From an uncultured Campylobacter sp. (lineage in GTDB: Bacteria > Campylobacterota > Campylobacteria > Campylobacterales > Campylobacteraceae): a stretch of 64,000 bases of DNA. This document shows, one piece after another, positions 1-8,820 of the stretch (position 1 is the stretch's first letter; each line of letters begins with the position of its first letter). The translations under genes were made by a program, and so were the position numbers. The stretch covers positions 50,218-114,217 of the forward strand of contig NZ_CALJPC010000059.1 in NCBI RefSeq assembly GCF_937981295.1, written 5' to 3'. The notes under the pieces were generated by a model. The model saw only the letters and a program-made list of their open reading frames with translations. It did no database searches and was not told where the DNA came from.

Positions 1-1344
1 GGCGGCTTTGTTGCGCACTATACGATCGAGGGTCAGTCCTTTTTCGGGCTTGATATTTCGCAATATATCCCTTACTCGCTAGCTCGTACCTGGCACGTGC
101 AGGCGTCCATTTTCTGGATCGCTACGGGCTTTTTGGCGGCGGGATTGTTTCTAGCTCCGATCATCAACGGCGGCAAGGATCCGAAATTTCAAAAGCTCGG
201 CGTGGACGTGCTTTTCTACGCGCTTCTTTTCTTGGTCGTCGGCAGCTTCGCGGGCGAATACATGGCGATTGCGGGCAAGATGGATCCAAGCAGCAGCTTC
301 TGGATCGGACATCAAGGATATGAGTATTTAGACCTCGGTAGAATTTGGCAGCTGATACTGTTCGTAGGCCTTGTGATCTGGATGGTACTCGTGCTTCGCG
401 GCTTTATCGCAGGCTTTAGAGCCGATGGCGATAAGAATTTATTAGCGATCTTTACCGCTTCGGTTATCGCCGTGGGGCTTTTTTACGGCGCAGGGCTATT
501 CTACGGACAGCGCTCGCCGATCCCTGTGATGGAGTATTGGCGCTGGTGGGTCGTGCACCTTTGGGTAGAGGGATTTTTCGAGGTTTTCGCGACGGCGTCT
601 TTGGCGTTCGTATTCGCGTCCTTGGGCTTAGTAAGCAAGAAATTTGCCACCTACACCTCGATTGCTAGCGCATCGATTTTCCTAATCGGCGGAATTCCTG
701 GCACCTTCCATCACCTCTATTTTGCGGGCACCACTACGCCGATAATGGCTGTGGGTGCGAGCTTTTCGGCGCTTGAAGTCGTGCCTTTGGTGCTTTTGGG
801 TTCGGAAGCGTTTCATTACTACAAGCTTCAATTCGCGCAGGATTGGGCTAAGCGTTTAAAATGGCCGCTTTACTGCTTCATCGCCGTGGCGTTTTGGAAT
901 ATGCTGGGCGCGGGCGTTTTCGGCTTTTTGATCAACCCGCCGCTTGCGCTATTTTACATCCAGGGCTTAAACACCACCGCGGTGCACGCTCATACGGCGC
1001 TATTTGGCGTATACGGCTTTTTGGCGCTCGGCTTCGTGTGGCTCGTGGCGCTGTATATTTACAAAGACAAAAACTTTGACGATACACTGATGAAGATCGG
1101 CTTTTGGGCGCTTAACGCGGGTCTGCTTCTAATGGTGCTGATTTCGCTATTGCCTGTCGGAATTTTGCAGGCATTCGCGGCGATCGACGTGGGTATGTGG
1201 TACGCAAGAAGCGCGGAATTTTTGCAAAAAGACAGCCTCTACGGGCTTCGCTGGGCGCGCATCATCGGCGATACGATCTTTTTGGTAGGAAGCGTGTGCT
1301 TCTTGCTTCAAATCGTGCGAATGATATTCTCACGCGCTAAATAG
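1..1344 (+). CDS. norZ: Quinol-dependent nitric-oxide reductase (qNor), 3' part
   Basis: Inner-membrane enzyme reducing two NO to N2O with electrons from the quinol pool. The frame is open from base 1, so the 5' end lies outside the window; 447 C-terminal residues of a protein usually near 760 are visible. The first residues (GLDISQYIPYSLARTWHVQ) are the conserved entry to the haem-copper-oxidase-like core, and the GTG at 97 is an internal codon. At least ten hydrophobic helices follow. Haem and FeB ligand motifs are visible: HLWVEGFFEVFA, the paired His in GTFHHLYF, and TTAVHAHTALFGVYGF. A hairpin at 1374 followed by a T-rich stretch probably ends transcription. The separate cytochrome-c type (NorBC) is less likely because the N-terminal linker matches the quinol form. 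The family call is firm; the gene name is conventional. Confidence 0.93.
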   Translation, partial: GGFVAHYTIEGQSFFGLDISQYIPYSLARTWHVQASIFWIATGFLAAGLFLAPIINGGKDPKFQKLGVDVLFYALLFLVVGSFAGEYMAIAGKMDPSSSFWIGHQGYEYLDLGRIWQLILFVGLVIWMVLVLRGFIAGFRADGDKNLLAIFTASVIAVGLFYGAGLFYGQRSPIPVMEYWRWWVVHLWVEGFFEVFATASLAFVFASLGLVSKKFATYTSIASASIFLIGGIPGTFHHLYFAGTTTPIMAVGASFSALEVVPLVLLGSEAFHYYKLQFAQDWAKRLKWPLYCFIAVAFWNMLGAGVFGFLINPPLALFYIQGLNTTAVHAHTALFGVYGFLALGFVWLVALYIYKDKNFDDTLMKIGFWALNAGLLLMVLISLLPVGILQAFAAIDVGMWYARSAEFLQKDSLYGLRWARIIGDTIFLVGSVCFLLQIVRMIFSRAK

Positions 1345-1373
1345 AGCTTTCGCGAGCTTTTATCGCCTGCTTT

Positions 1374-1414
1374 GCCTCGCGGGAATTTTATTTCTCGCGG
1401 GGCCTTTTAAATTT
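1374..1414 (+). terminator. Candidate terminator after norZ
   Basis: GCCTCGCG (1374-1381) pairs with CGCGGGGC (1396-1403), one G.U pair, 14-nt loop, followed by CTTTTAAATTTT. It starts 30 bases after the reductase stop codon. Confidence 0.5.
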
Positions 1415-1603
1415 TACTAGGCTTTGCAAGAGCCTTTTATGCGTGAGCTTTTTGCCGCAAAGGGTAGCCGCGCGAGCTTTAAGCTTAGCCGCAAATCGCG
1501 ATCAATCTTTAAAATTTTAAAATTTCATCCCCTTAAATTTACCCAAGCCAAATTTTAAATTTGCTAAAATTACCGCCGAAATTTTAATCTCAAGGAGTAG
1601 AAA

Positions 1604-2047
1604 ATGGGTGTGCGAGAGCAAATTTTAGAAGACATTAAAACGGCGATGAAGAGCGGCGATCACTTCCGCAGAGACAGCCTGCGGATGCTTAACGCCGCGC
1701 TTAAGCAGGTCGAGGTGGACGAGCGCATCAGCCTTAGCGACGAGCGCGTCTTTAGCATACTTCAAAGCGAGATCAAGCGCCGAAACGACTCCGTACAGCA
1801 GTATCGCGCGGGCGGTCGCGAAGATCTGGTGCAAAAAGAACAGGGTGAGATCGAGATCATCGCGTCCTATCTGCCAGCGCAGCTAAGCGATGCCGAGCTT
1901 GCCGCAGAGGTTGGCTCGCTAATCGCGCAGCTCGGTGCGAGCGGCGCAAAGGACATGGGGCGCGTGATGAAAGCCGCCAAGGAAGCGCTCGGCTCAAGCG
2001 TGGACGGCAAGCGCCTAAGCGAGGCGGTCAAAGCGGCACTGAAGTAG
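1604..2047 (+). CDS. GatB/YqeY domain protein
   Basis: A 147-residue stand-alone YqeY protein, the usual family length. YqeY resembles the tail domain of the GatB subunit of the tRNA-dependent amidotransferase and is thought to contact tRNA; its exact role is not established. The N-terminal helical part (about 1-90; RRDSLRMLNAALKQVEVDE) and the C-terminal GatB-like helical part (about 95-147; ASGAKDMGRVMKAAKEAL) are both clear. CAAGGAG lies just before the ATG. A possible -10 (TAAAAT, 1565-1570) sits upstream, so it probably has its own promoter. It is a single-gene unit between the reductase and a lipoprotein gene. Confidence 0.9.
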   Translation: MGVREQILEDIKTAMKSGDHFRRDSLRMLNAALKQVEVDERISLSDERVFSILQSEIKRRNDSVQQYRAGGREDLVQKEQGEIEIIASYLPAQLSDAELAAEVGSLIAQLGASGAKDMGRVMKAAKEALGSSVDGKRLSEAVKAALK

Positions 2048-2181
2048 CCTGCGTTTGAGGCTGAATTTAAGTCCGGCTACAGCTAAATCGTATCGGCGCA
2101 AAATTTTGCGGCCGAAATTCTTTCGGGATAGAATTTTGGTTACGGAGTTTATACGCTAATTTAAAATTTTAAAGGATTATC

Positions 2182-2799
2182 ATGAAAAAATTTATCGCAG
2201 TTTTACTAGCTGTCCTGCTTGTGGGGTGCCAGTGCAAACAAAACGTAGTGCCTGGGGCGAACGAAACGCCCGAAAAGATCACGGCATTTTTCATAAACGA
2301 CGGTAAAGAATACATCGTAGGCGAGAAACTCAGCTATGTGCTGACGGATGGCTCGTCGCTTAAGAAAATCTCGGAATTTTACGACGGCGGATACGCCAAA
2401 GGGCTTAAGCGCGAGTTTGTAAAGATCGAAGTAACCGATGCTAAAAACGGCGAGGCGCGCGGTAGCTTCAGTGCTTTTTTAAACTCTGCCACAGGAGCAG
2501 ACGTCGCCAAAATCAAGGCTCTAGCAAACCGCATCGAAATCGATGAGAAAAAAGGCGAGATAGAAGCGATTTTCTACTTCGATGCGCGCGTCGTGCAGAT
2601 CAAAAATCTTAGCGAAATAATGAAGCCAAGCGATAGGCTGCGCTCTCCGATTCCGGCAAACATCGAGGTTAAGCCCGAACGCTGCGAGGGCAACGCCCTA
2701 TTGTATACGATAAGCACCATCGTAGCTGTGCCGATAATAATCGTGGGAACGGTACTGTTTCTGCCCGTGGTGATGATGCAGGAATATAGCCCGCGATAA
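2182..2799 (+). CDS. Putative lipoprotein of unknown function
   Basis: A 205-residue protein with a lipoprotein signal peptide: MKK, a Leu/Val-rich core and lipobox LLVGC, predicting lipidation of Cys16. The middle (about 30-170) is a soluble alpha/beta-looking domain I do not recognise. A strongly hydrophobic stretch near the C-terminus (about 172-197, ISTIVAVPIIIVGTVLFLPV) suggests a second membrane contact, which is unusual for a plain lipoprotein. AAAGGA precedes the ATG at good spacing. The next gene begins 52 bases downstream and is also a membrane protein, but it has its own TATAAT. Function unknown. Confidence 0.75.
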   Translation: MKKFIAVLLAVLLVGCQCKQNVVPGANETPEKITAFFINDGKEYIVGEKLSYVLTDGSSLKKISEFYDGGYAKGLKREFVKIEVTDAKNGEARGSFSAFLNSATGADVAKIKALANRIEIDEKKGEIEAIFYFDARVVQIKNLSEIMKPSDRLRSPIPANIEVKPERCEGNALLYTISTIVAVPIIIVGTVLFLPVVMMQEYSPR

Positions 2800-2835
2800 T
2801 AAAAGCCGTGAAATTGCGTATCTTGCAGCGAAACT

Positions 2836-2841
2836 TATAAT
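2836..2841 (+). promoter_or_regulatory. -10 box TATAAT close to a start codon
   Basis: A perfect TATAAT ends only ten bases before the ATG at 2852. Transcription would then start about three bases before the ATG, and no Shine-Dalgarno sequence is visible. Confidence 0.45.
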
Positions 2842-2851
2842 GTAATGATCG

Positions 2852-3487
2852 ATGAAGCTCGGCGAAATTTGGTATAACTTAGATCGCAAGTTCGATCTAT
2901 TTATGATCGCATTTTATTTGGCGGCGATGTGGTACGGATTTCTTTTTAGCTTGAATCCGAAAAGCTTAGATGATCTGAAAATCGCAAATGGAATAATCAT
3001 GGATGTCAGAAGCGATGATGGGCGCGAATATATGCAGATTTTTACGGATGAGCGCAAATTTATCAAAGTCTTTTTAAATGGCGATACGGATAACTTAACC
3101 TCTTTTTATAAAAATAAAATTTTGCTCAATGCGGCAATTGTTGAAGCTAATTTTAAGCGGTCAGGAGCGGACGAGTGGCAAGGCGTAAATATCAAGCCTT
3201 CTATCTCGCTAATCGCATACGAATGGCTGGAAGGCAAGCGAGTTAAAGCTTGGTATCAAAGCCGTCCGTTTCCGTTTCAGGGTCGCGGCACGGCATATCA
3301 GGTCTTATTTTTGGATTACAATGCAAGCATCGATCCGCAGCAGCGCGAGTATCTGATGAAATTCAGATATGACAAATACGCTACGACGGATGATAAATTT
3401 ACAGCTACGATATTTGGAGCTTTGACGCTCATTTTTCTTGCGATTATGGCGGGTAAATTTTATCAAGCATGGCGCCAACTGCAATAA
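2852..3487 (+). CDS. Hypothetical two-helix membrane protein
   Basis: A 211-residue protein with one membrane helix near the N-terminus (about 16-34, LFMIAFYLAAMWYGFLFSL) and one near the C-terminus (about 187-203, ATIFGALTLIFLAIMAG). They enclose a roughly 150-residue loop, probably periplasmic. This topology resembles DUF3592-like proteins, but I cannot show homology. The ATG has no ribosome-binding site and sits just after a TATAAT, so the mRNA may be nearly leaderless. The next in-frame ATG (2903) would cut off the first helix and has no better ribosome-binding site. It is convergent with the AsmA-like gene. Function unknown. Confidence 0.7.
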   Translation: MKLGEIWYNLDRKFDLFMIAFYLAAMWYGFLFSLNPKSLDDLKIANGIIMDVRSDDGREYMQIFTDERKFIKVFLNGDTDNLTSFYKNKILLNAAIVEANFKRSGADEWQGVNIKPSISLIAYEWLEGKRVKAWYQSRPFPFQGRGTAYQVLFLDYNASIDPQQREYLMKFRYDKYATTDDKFTATIFGALTLIFLAIMAGKFYQAWRQLQ

Positions 3488-3871
3488 ACATTGCGCCGCG
3501 AAATTTTAAGTAGCATCGGATAGGCTGAAAACACGGCGCTCAGTATTGATACGAAGCATTTTAAAAGGCGCTAGGCTTGCGGCGTGCATTTCATTGCGGA
3601 TAGCGGCGCGAGCAGGATAAGCCTGCGGCGATAAATTTGAGGCGTCATTAAAATACAGATCGAAACGAGATTTAAAATTTTGATAAGCAGTGCGCGTCCT
3701 GCTTTAAAATTTTTAGGCTTCGGCTACGCCGGCAAGTGCAAAATTCTAAATTTTAAACTGCATAAAATTTTAAAATTTAAACTGCGCGAGATTTCAAAAT
3801 TTCAAAATTTTAAATCTCGCGCTCGTTTAGCAGTATCCATAAATTTTAAGCGCCAAATGGGAGCGAATGGG
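3488..3871. other. Gene-free convergent gap
   Basis: Between two convergent genes. It holds A+T-rich palindromic words (TTTAAAATTTT and similar) and the strong inverted repeat at 3784-3822. A 66-codon open frame (3680-3880) is made largely of these repeats and runs into the AsmA-like gene; I do not consider it a gene. Confidence 0.6.
3784..3822 (-). terminator. 11-bp inverted repeat, likely terminator of the AsmA-like gene
   Basis: GCGCGAGATTT (3784-3794) and AAATCTCGCGC (3812-3822) are perfect complements around a 17-base A+T loop. Read on the minus strand it lies 50 bases after the AsmA-like stop and is followed by a T-rich stretch. It could act in both directions. Confidence 0.5.
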
Positions 3872-6118
3872 CTAAAATAGCCCATTTATCAGCCCCTTAA
3901 CCACGTCTGATTTCTCCTTTTTCGCGTCGTTTTTGCTGCTATTATCGTCCTTTTTCACGCCGAAAAGCTTGTCGATACCCTTGCCGATCTGCTTGTCGAG
4001 CTTGCCCTTTAGATAGTCCGATTGGATATTGTATTTCGGCTCTTTGATCGTGCCGGTGATGTTTATTTCAAGATCGGTTTTTTCGATGTTTGCCTTAACC
4101 GGCACCGAAATCGCGCCAGTTTTGCTATCCAGCGTGCCGCCGGTGACGTTTAGCTTGCTTTTTTGCGCGCTCATATCGGCGTTGAAATTGATTAAATTTT
4201 GCTTGATCGTGCCGTTTACTTTGGCGTCGTTATAGACCTCACCGCCTAGATCACGACCTAAAATTTTTCCGATTTTATCGATCAATCCGCCGCTAGGAAG
4301 GCGGCCGTTGTTGATGATCGCGTCGAATTTGCCGCTGTGCGAGCTCGTATTATACGTAAGATTCGCATTGCCCGTGCCGTCGTAGACGTGATCGATATTT
4401 AGAAGCGTCGTAAGCTCTTTTACGATGAAATTTTGGATTTTAAAATTTGCCTCATCGCCCGCGATCTGTCCGTTCAGCTCACCGCCCGCAACCTTGGAAT
4501 TTATGGTCGCAAACAGGCTCTTGCCGTCGTGCGAAAGCTCGCCGGTCGCGGCAATCTTGCCGTTTAGTCTGCGATTTAAGAAAAACTCGAATCGTTGCAG
4601 GCTTGGGATCAGCAGCGCGTAGTTTGCCTTAAGCGCTTTGTTTTTGAGCTCGTAGGTGCCGTTTAAGCTCTGAAGCTGCGCTAGATCGGAGTTCGCGCTA
4701 GCGCTAAAGGTCGCGACGGAGTTTTTGATATTTGTCTGCGCCTGCGCGTCCGCTTTTAGATCGCTCGGGAAGTTCTTGTCCGTCACGCCGTCTAAAAATT
4801 TCTTAAAAATCACGCCGTTAGCAAGCGAAATTTGCGCCGTGCCGTTAATGCCGTCTTTTAAGCTTAACTTCGCATCGCCGTTTATCGTGCCGTTTCCGAT
4901 CGCGTTGCCGTAAAACAGAGCCGAAAGCACGGCCAGATTTAGATTGCTCGCCTTAAGCTTTAGATCGCTCAAATTTCCGTTCGCGTTCAGGTTGCCGCCC
5001 ATCGCGTTTAGATTTAAGTTTAGATTTTTAAGCTCATTTTGCGCTAGAGCCGCGCTAAGCTCGCCGTTTGCCTTGCCTTGCAGCTTCACTCCCAGGACGT
5101 TTTGCAGCGCGGCCAGATCGTTTGCGTTTAGCTTCGCGGACAGCTCGCCGTTTTTGTTTTTCAGATCGTATTTAGCCTCCGCATCCGCTTTAAGCGCGTC
5201 TTTAAACGCTGAAATTTGCGAGTTTGAAAGCTCAAGCGTAGAAAAATCGGTCTTTAAATTTCCGTTTGCTTTAACGTCGCCAGAAATTTTGCGCCCGATA
5301 AGGCTTTCGAGCTTCGCTAAATCGGGTAAGTTCAGATTAAAATCGGAATTTAAAGTTTTGCTTTTCAGATCAAATTCCGATTTTTCGGCGCTGATATTAC
5401 CTAGCGTCGAATCGATCTTGCTTGCTGCTCGCAGGACGTTATTTTGCGCCGTGATGTCCGAGTTTAACGTGATCTGCACGCCCTTTGGGATGGAGATATT
5501 CATATCTTTAAACGCAGATTCGTTTAGGATCAAATTTGAGCTTTTGATGCTTGCGTTGCCCTCTGCGCCGCTACCACCGGCTTTGATATCCGAGAGCACG
5601 TCGATATTTCCTTTGGCGTATATCGGTAGCGAAGCCACGGCAAGGGCTTTTTCGACGTTTAGAGCTTTAGCGTCGATTTGTAGATCAAGCGGACTAAGGT
5701 CTTTTAAATTTGCTAAAAATTTTACGTTGCTATCAAAAATCCGCCCGCTGCCGTTGATGCCGAATTTGCTAAGATCGCCTAAAATTTGCCCTTTAAGGCT
5801 TAGCTCTTCGTCCATTTTTATGCCGAGCTTGGCTAGATCGTGCGCGTTTGCGTCGTAGCTAAGATCGAAGGAGCGCGCAAAAAGCGAGTATTTGCCCTTT
5901 ACGTTTACGCTCGCAGCATCATTTACGTTGGCGCTAATATCCAAATCGCCGAAATTTAGATCGAATTTATCGAGCTTCACGTCAAGGCCGCTTTTTTCTT
6001 TGATCAAATTTTCTACGTAAGGCTTGGTGAGATTGTTGCCAAAATCGCTGAAAAATAGGCAGCCCGCGCCTACGATAAGCAGGATTAAAATTCCTGCGAT
6101 TATGCCGAAAATTTTCAT
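3872..6118 (-). CDS. AsmA-like envelope protein
   Basis: A 748-residue protein with one N-terminal signal-anchor (about 3-25, IFGIIAGILILLIVGAGCLFF) followed by a long repetitive periplasmic region rich in Asn, Leu, Lys, Ala and Asp. Alternating short beta-strand-like units (for example LKGQILGDLSKFGINGSGR) are typical of AsmA/TamB-like proteins, which form elongated hydrophobic grooves and are linked to phospholipid movement to the outer membrane. The region at about 560-710 (LLNIDHVYDGTGNANLTYN ... GRDLGGEVYNDAKVNGTIK) resembles the conserved AsmA C-terminal part. The last 40 residues are Lys/Asp/Ser-rich. It is transcribed alone, divergent from groES across 205 bases. The family call rests on architecture. 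Confidence 0.75.
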   Translation of the reverse strand: MKIFGIIAGILILLIVGAGCLFFSDFGNNLTKPYVENLIKEKSGLDVKLDKFDLNFGDLDISANVNDAASVNVKGKYSLFARSFDLSYDANAHDLAKLGIKMDEELSLKGQILGDLSKFGINGSGRIFDSNVKFLANLKDLSPLDLQIDAKALNVEKALAVASLPIYAKGNIDVLSDIKAGGSGAEGNASIKSSNLILNESAFKDMNISIPKGVQITLNSDITAQNNVLRAASKIDSTLGNISAEKSEFDLKSKTLNSDFNLNLPDLAKLESLIGRKISGDVKANGNLKTDFSTLELSNSQISAFKDALKADAEAKYDLKNKNGELSAKLNANDLAALQNVLGVKLQGKANGELSAALAQNELKNLNLNLNAMGGNLNANGNLSDLKLKASNLNLAVLSALFYGNAIGNGTINGDAKLSLKDGINGTAQISLANGVIFKKFLDGVTDKNFPSDLKADAQAQTNIKNSVATFSASANSDLAQLQSLNGTYELKNKALKANYALLIPSLQRFEFFLNRRLNGKIAATGELSHDGKSLFATINSKVAGGELNGQIAGDEANFKIQNFIVKELTTLLNIDHVYDGTGNANLTYNTSSHSGKFDAIINNGRLPSGGLIDKIGKILGRDLGGEVYNDAKVNGTIKQNLINFNADMSAQKSKLNVTGGTLDSKTGAISVPVKANIEKTDLEINITGTIKEPKYNIQSDYLKGKLDKQIGKGIDKLFGVKKDDNSSKNDAKKEKSDVVKGLINGLF

Positions 6119-6233
6119 TTCGTCCCCTTAAAATTTAAAATTTGAGGGTATTATAGCCCTTAAAATTTAACGTTTGAAATCTCAATACTTGAGTTTAAAT
6201 CACTAAAGTTTTATAAAAATTTTTCATAAACTA

Positions 6234-6262
6234 TTGACAAGATTTTAAATTTTGCATATAAT
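6234..6262 (+). promoter_or_regulatory. Consensus sigma-70 promoter of groESL
   Basis: TTGACA (6234-6239), exactly 17 bases, then TATAAT (6257-6262). A perfect -35/-10 pair is rare in campylobacters, whose housekeeping promoters usually lack a -35 box, and fits a strong promoter controlled by a repressor. Confidence 0.9.
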
Positions 6263-6263
6263 C

Positions 6264-6290
6264 TTAGCACTCAAACACATTGAGTGCTAA
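6264..6290 (+). promoter_or_regulatory. CIRCE operator (HrcA site)
   Basis: TTAGCACTC (6264-6272), nine bases, GAGTGCTAA (6282-6290): a perfect 9-9-9 CIRCE element. It begins one base after the -10 box and covers the expected transcription start, so bound HrcA should block initiation. hrcA is not in this window. Confidence 0.95.
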
Positions 6291-6323
6291 TTTTAGAAAT
6301 CACAAATCAAAGAAAGGACTGAA

Positions 6324-6587
6324 ATGAAATTTCAACCACTTGGCAAGCGCGTTCTAATCGAGCGCGAGGAGGAAACCAAAAAGACCGCTTCGGGCATCAT
6401 CATCCCCGACAATGCTTCAAAAGAGAAGCCTTCGACCGGCAAAATCGTAGCCGTCGGCAGCGAATGTGAAGGCGTCAAAAATGGCGATACCGTAGCGTTT
6501 GCAAAATACGCAGGCAGCGAGATCAGCTTAGACGATAAGAAATACCTTATCTTAAATTTAGAAGATGTTTTAGGCATAATTAAATAA
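6324..6587 (+). CDS. groES: Co-chaperonin GroES (Hsp10)
   Basis: An 87-residue protein that forms the heptameric lid of the GroEL chamber in the cytoplasm. Opening MKFQPLGKRVLIEREE, the mobile loop (EEETKKTASGIIIPDNA, about 14-30) with its hydrophobic III anchor, and the closing strand VLGIIK are all present. Length is slightly short of the usual 94-97. GAAAGGA precedes the ATG. It is the first gene of a two-gene operon with groEL 12 bases downstream, behind a consensus promoter and CIRCE operator, so heat-inducible HrcA control is expected. Confidence 0.97.
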   Translation: MKFQPLGKRVLIEREEETKKTASGIIIPDNASKEKPSTGKIVAVGSECEGVKNGDTVAFAKYAGSEISLDDKKYLILNLEDVLGIIK

Positions 6588-6599
6588 AAAGGATTGAAA

Positions 6600-8237
6600 A
6601 TGGCAAAAGAGATTATTTTTTCAGACGACGCAAGAAACAAGCTTTACGCGGGCGTTAGGAAGCTAAACGACGCTGTAAAAGTTACGATGGGACCTCGCGG
6701 TCGCAATGTCTTAATCCAAAAGAGCTTCGGCGCTCCTGCGATCACAAAAGACGGCGTGAGCGTGGCTAAAGAGATTGAGCTAAAAGATACGCTAGAGAAT
6801 ATGGGTGCTTCTTTGGTGCGCGAAGTAGCGAGTAAAACCAACGATCAAGCAGGAGATGGCACTACGACTGCGACCGTGCTAGCTCACGCGATCTTTAAAG
6901 AGGGCCTACGCAACGTAACTGCGGGCGCAAATCCGATCGAAGTTAAGCGCGGTATGGATAAATTTAGCGCTGCGATCATCGAGGAACTAAAAAAATCCTC
7001 TAAAAAAGTAAGCGGCAAAAAAGAGATCGCTCAGGTCGCTACGATCTCTGCGAACAACGATAGCTCCGTTGGCGATCTGATCGCGGATGCGATGGAGAAG
7101 GTCGGCAAGGACGGCGTCATCACCGTTGAAGAGGCAAAATCGATCAACGATGAGCTAACCGTTGTCGAGGGAATGCAGTTTGACCGCGGCTATCTAAGCC
7201 CGTATTTCATCACAAATGCAGAGAAAATGCTAGTTGAGCTTAGCTCGCCGCTGGTTTTACTATTCGATAAGAAAATTACGAATTTAAAAGATCTGCTACC
7301 GGTTTTGGAGCAGGTTCAAAAAAGCGGCAAACCGCTTCTAATCATCGCCGAGGATATCGAGGGCGAGGCGCTTGCGACTTTGGTCGTAAATAAACTTCGC
7401 GGTGTGCTAAACATCTCTGCGGTCAAAGCTCCGGGATTTGGCGATCGCAGAAAGGCGATGCTTGAAGATATCGCGATTTTAACAGGCGGCACCGTCATCA
7501 GCGAGGAGCTTGGCAGAACGCTAGAAAGCGCTTCTATGGCTGATCTCGGACAAGCCGAGCGCATCGTGATCGACAAAGACAACACCACCATCGTAGGCGG
7601 TGCGGGAAAGAAAAAAGATATCGACGCGCGCGTTTCGCAGATCAAAGCTCAGATCGCCGAGACTACGAGCGATTACGACAAAGAGAAGCTTCAAGAGCGT
7701 ATGGCTAAGCTTAGTGGCGGCGTTGCGGTCATCAAGGTGGGCGCTGCGACCGAAACCGAGATGAAAGAGAAAAAAGACCGCGTGGACGATGCTCTAAACG
7801 CAACCAAAGCAGCCGTAGACGAGGGTATCGTAATCGGCGGCGGCGCTGCGCTAATCAGAGCGGGACTTAGCGTAAAACTAGCTCTAAGCGGCGACGAGCT
7901 TATCGGTGCGGACATCGTTAAGCGCGCGCTTTTCGCTCCACTTCGCCAGATCGCAGAGAATGCGGGATTTGACGCGGGTGTCGTAGCAAATAAGGTCGAG
8001 CAGGGCTCAGACAAAAAATTTGGCTTCAACGCCGCAAACGGCGAGTACGTCAATATGTTTGAGGCAGGTATCATCGATCCAGTCAAGGTTGAGCGTATCG
8101 CGCTTCAAAACGCGGTCTCCGTCGCAAGCCTGCTTCTAACGACCGAAGCGACCGTCAGCGAGATTAAAGAGGAGAAACCTGCAATGCCTCCAATGCCTGA
8201 TATGGGCGGAATGGGTGGCATGGGCGGAATGATGTAG
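6600..8237 (+). CDS. groEL: Chaperonin GroEL (Hsp60)
   Basis: A 545-residue ATP-dependent chaperonin. The ATG at 6600 is preferred over the upstream in-frame TTG at 6594, because AAAAGGA precedes it at normal spacing and the protein then starts MAKEIIFSDDARNKL as the family does. Visible landmarks: the ATP-binding GPRGRNV and DGTTTATVLA segments in the equatorial domain, the apical domain (about 190-375), and the Gly/Met-rich tail ending GGMGGMGGMM. Codon use is that of a highly expressed gene. Second gene of the groES operon; transcription probably continues into the following gap, which holds a hairpin at 8278. Confidence 0.98.
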   Translation: MAKEIIFSDDARNKLYAGVRKLNDAVKVTMGPRGRNVLIQKSFGAPAITKDGVSVAKEIELKDTLENMGASLVREVASKTNDQAGDGTTTATVLAHAIFKEGLRNVTAGANPIEVKRGMDKFSAAIIEELKKSSKKVSGKKEIAQVATISANNDSSVGDLIADAMEKVGKDGVITVEEAKSINDELTVVEGMQFDRGYLSPYFITNAEKMLVELSSPLVLLFDKKITNLKDLLPVLEQVQKSGKPLLIIAEDIEGEALATLVVNKLRGVLNISAVKAPGFGDRRKAMLEDIAILTGGTVISEELGRTLESASMADLGQAERIVIDKDNTTIVGGAGKKKDIDARVSQIKAQIAETTSDYDKEKLQERMAKLSGGVAVIKVGAATETEMKEKKDRVDDALNATKAAVDEGIVIGGGAALIRAGLSVKLALSGDELIGADIVKRALFAPLRQIAENAGFDAGVVANKVEQGSDKKFGFNAANGEYVNMFEAGIIDPVKVERIALQNAVSVASLLLTTEATVSEIKEEKPAMPPMPDMGGMGGMGGMM

Positions 8238-8820
8238 TCCCGCGGGGGCGTCATTCGGCGCTCCTATGCCATTGAAACGGCGCTGCGAGATTTTTACAGC
8301 GCCGCGAAATGCTTTATGCGCGGCGATATTTTTGCTATGCGCAGTAAAATGAGATGTGCCGCGTTTTGGATATGTCTAAGGCGCGGCGATTTATTATGAA
8401 TTAGCGATTAAGCGGTGTAATTTTTAGTCACTGCATGATCTTATAAATTTCGTATCTCACCGCAAATTTACGGTTTTGCCGCATTATCCTTTAAATTTAA
8501 AAACTTTATCTGAGTTTGCTTTTTACCTTAAATTCTGACTTGTCACTCAAAATTTAAGCGCAGAATTCTAAAACTTTAAAATTTTCAGCTATCCCACCTA
8601 AACGCTTACAAGATAAAATTTTTTCGTGGCGTCATATTTTTAGTGTGATAAAATTCTATTACCAAACAGAATCCTAGCTGCGGAATTTTTAAAGCTTAGC
8701 CTTTTGTTTGGCGATACGGCTTGGAATTAGAGCTGAAATTTCATAGCCTCACTCATTAAATTTAACGCGGCTTAATCTAAGCTTTGCTAAATTTCGCCTA
8801 AAATCATAGAAAGGAAAACG
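8238..8820 (+). other. 583-base gap after groEL
   Basis: No credible gene. A perfect 8-bp hairpin (CGGCGCTG 8278-8285 with CAGCGCCG 8297-8304, 11-base loop) lies 40 bases after groEL. It lacks a T tract, so it is only a possible terminator or mRNA-stabilising end. The rest is A+T-rich with several AAATTT words. AAAGGA directly precedes the next gene. Confidence 0.5.

Noticed and set aside
3680..3880. 66-codon frame in the gap before the AsmA-like gene
   Set aside because: Made of AAATTT repeat words and the terminator stem; no initiation signal.
4944..5858. Open frame of 304 codons opposite the AsmA-like gene
   Set aside because: It is the antisense image of a repetitive Leu/Asn/Lys gene: Phe/Ser/Ala-rich, no family features, no ribosome-binding site.
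8278..8304. Hairpin after groEL as a firm terminator
   Set aside because: Good 8-bp stem but no T tract; kept only as a note in the gap description.
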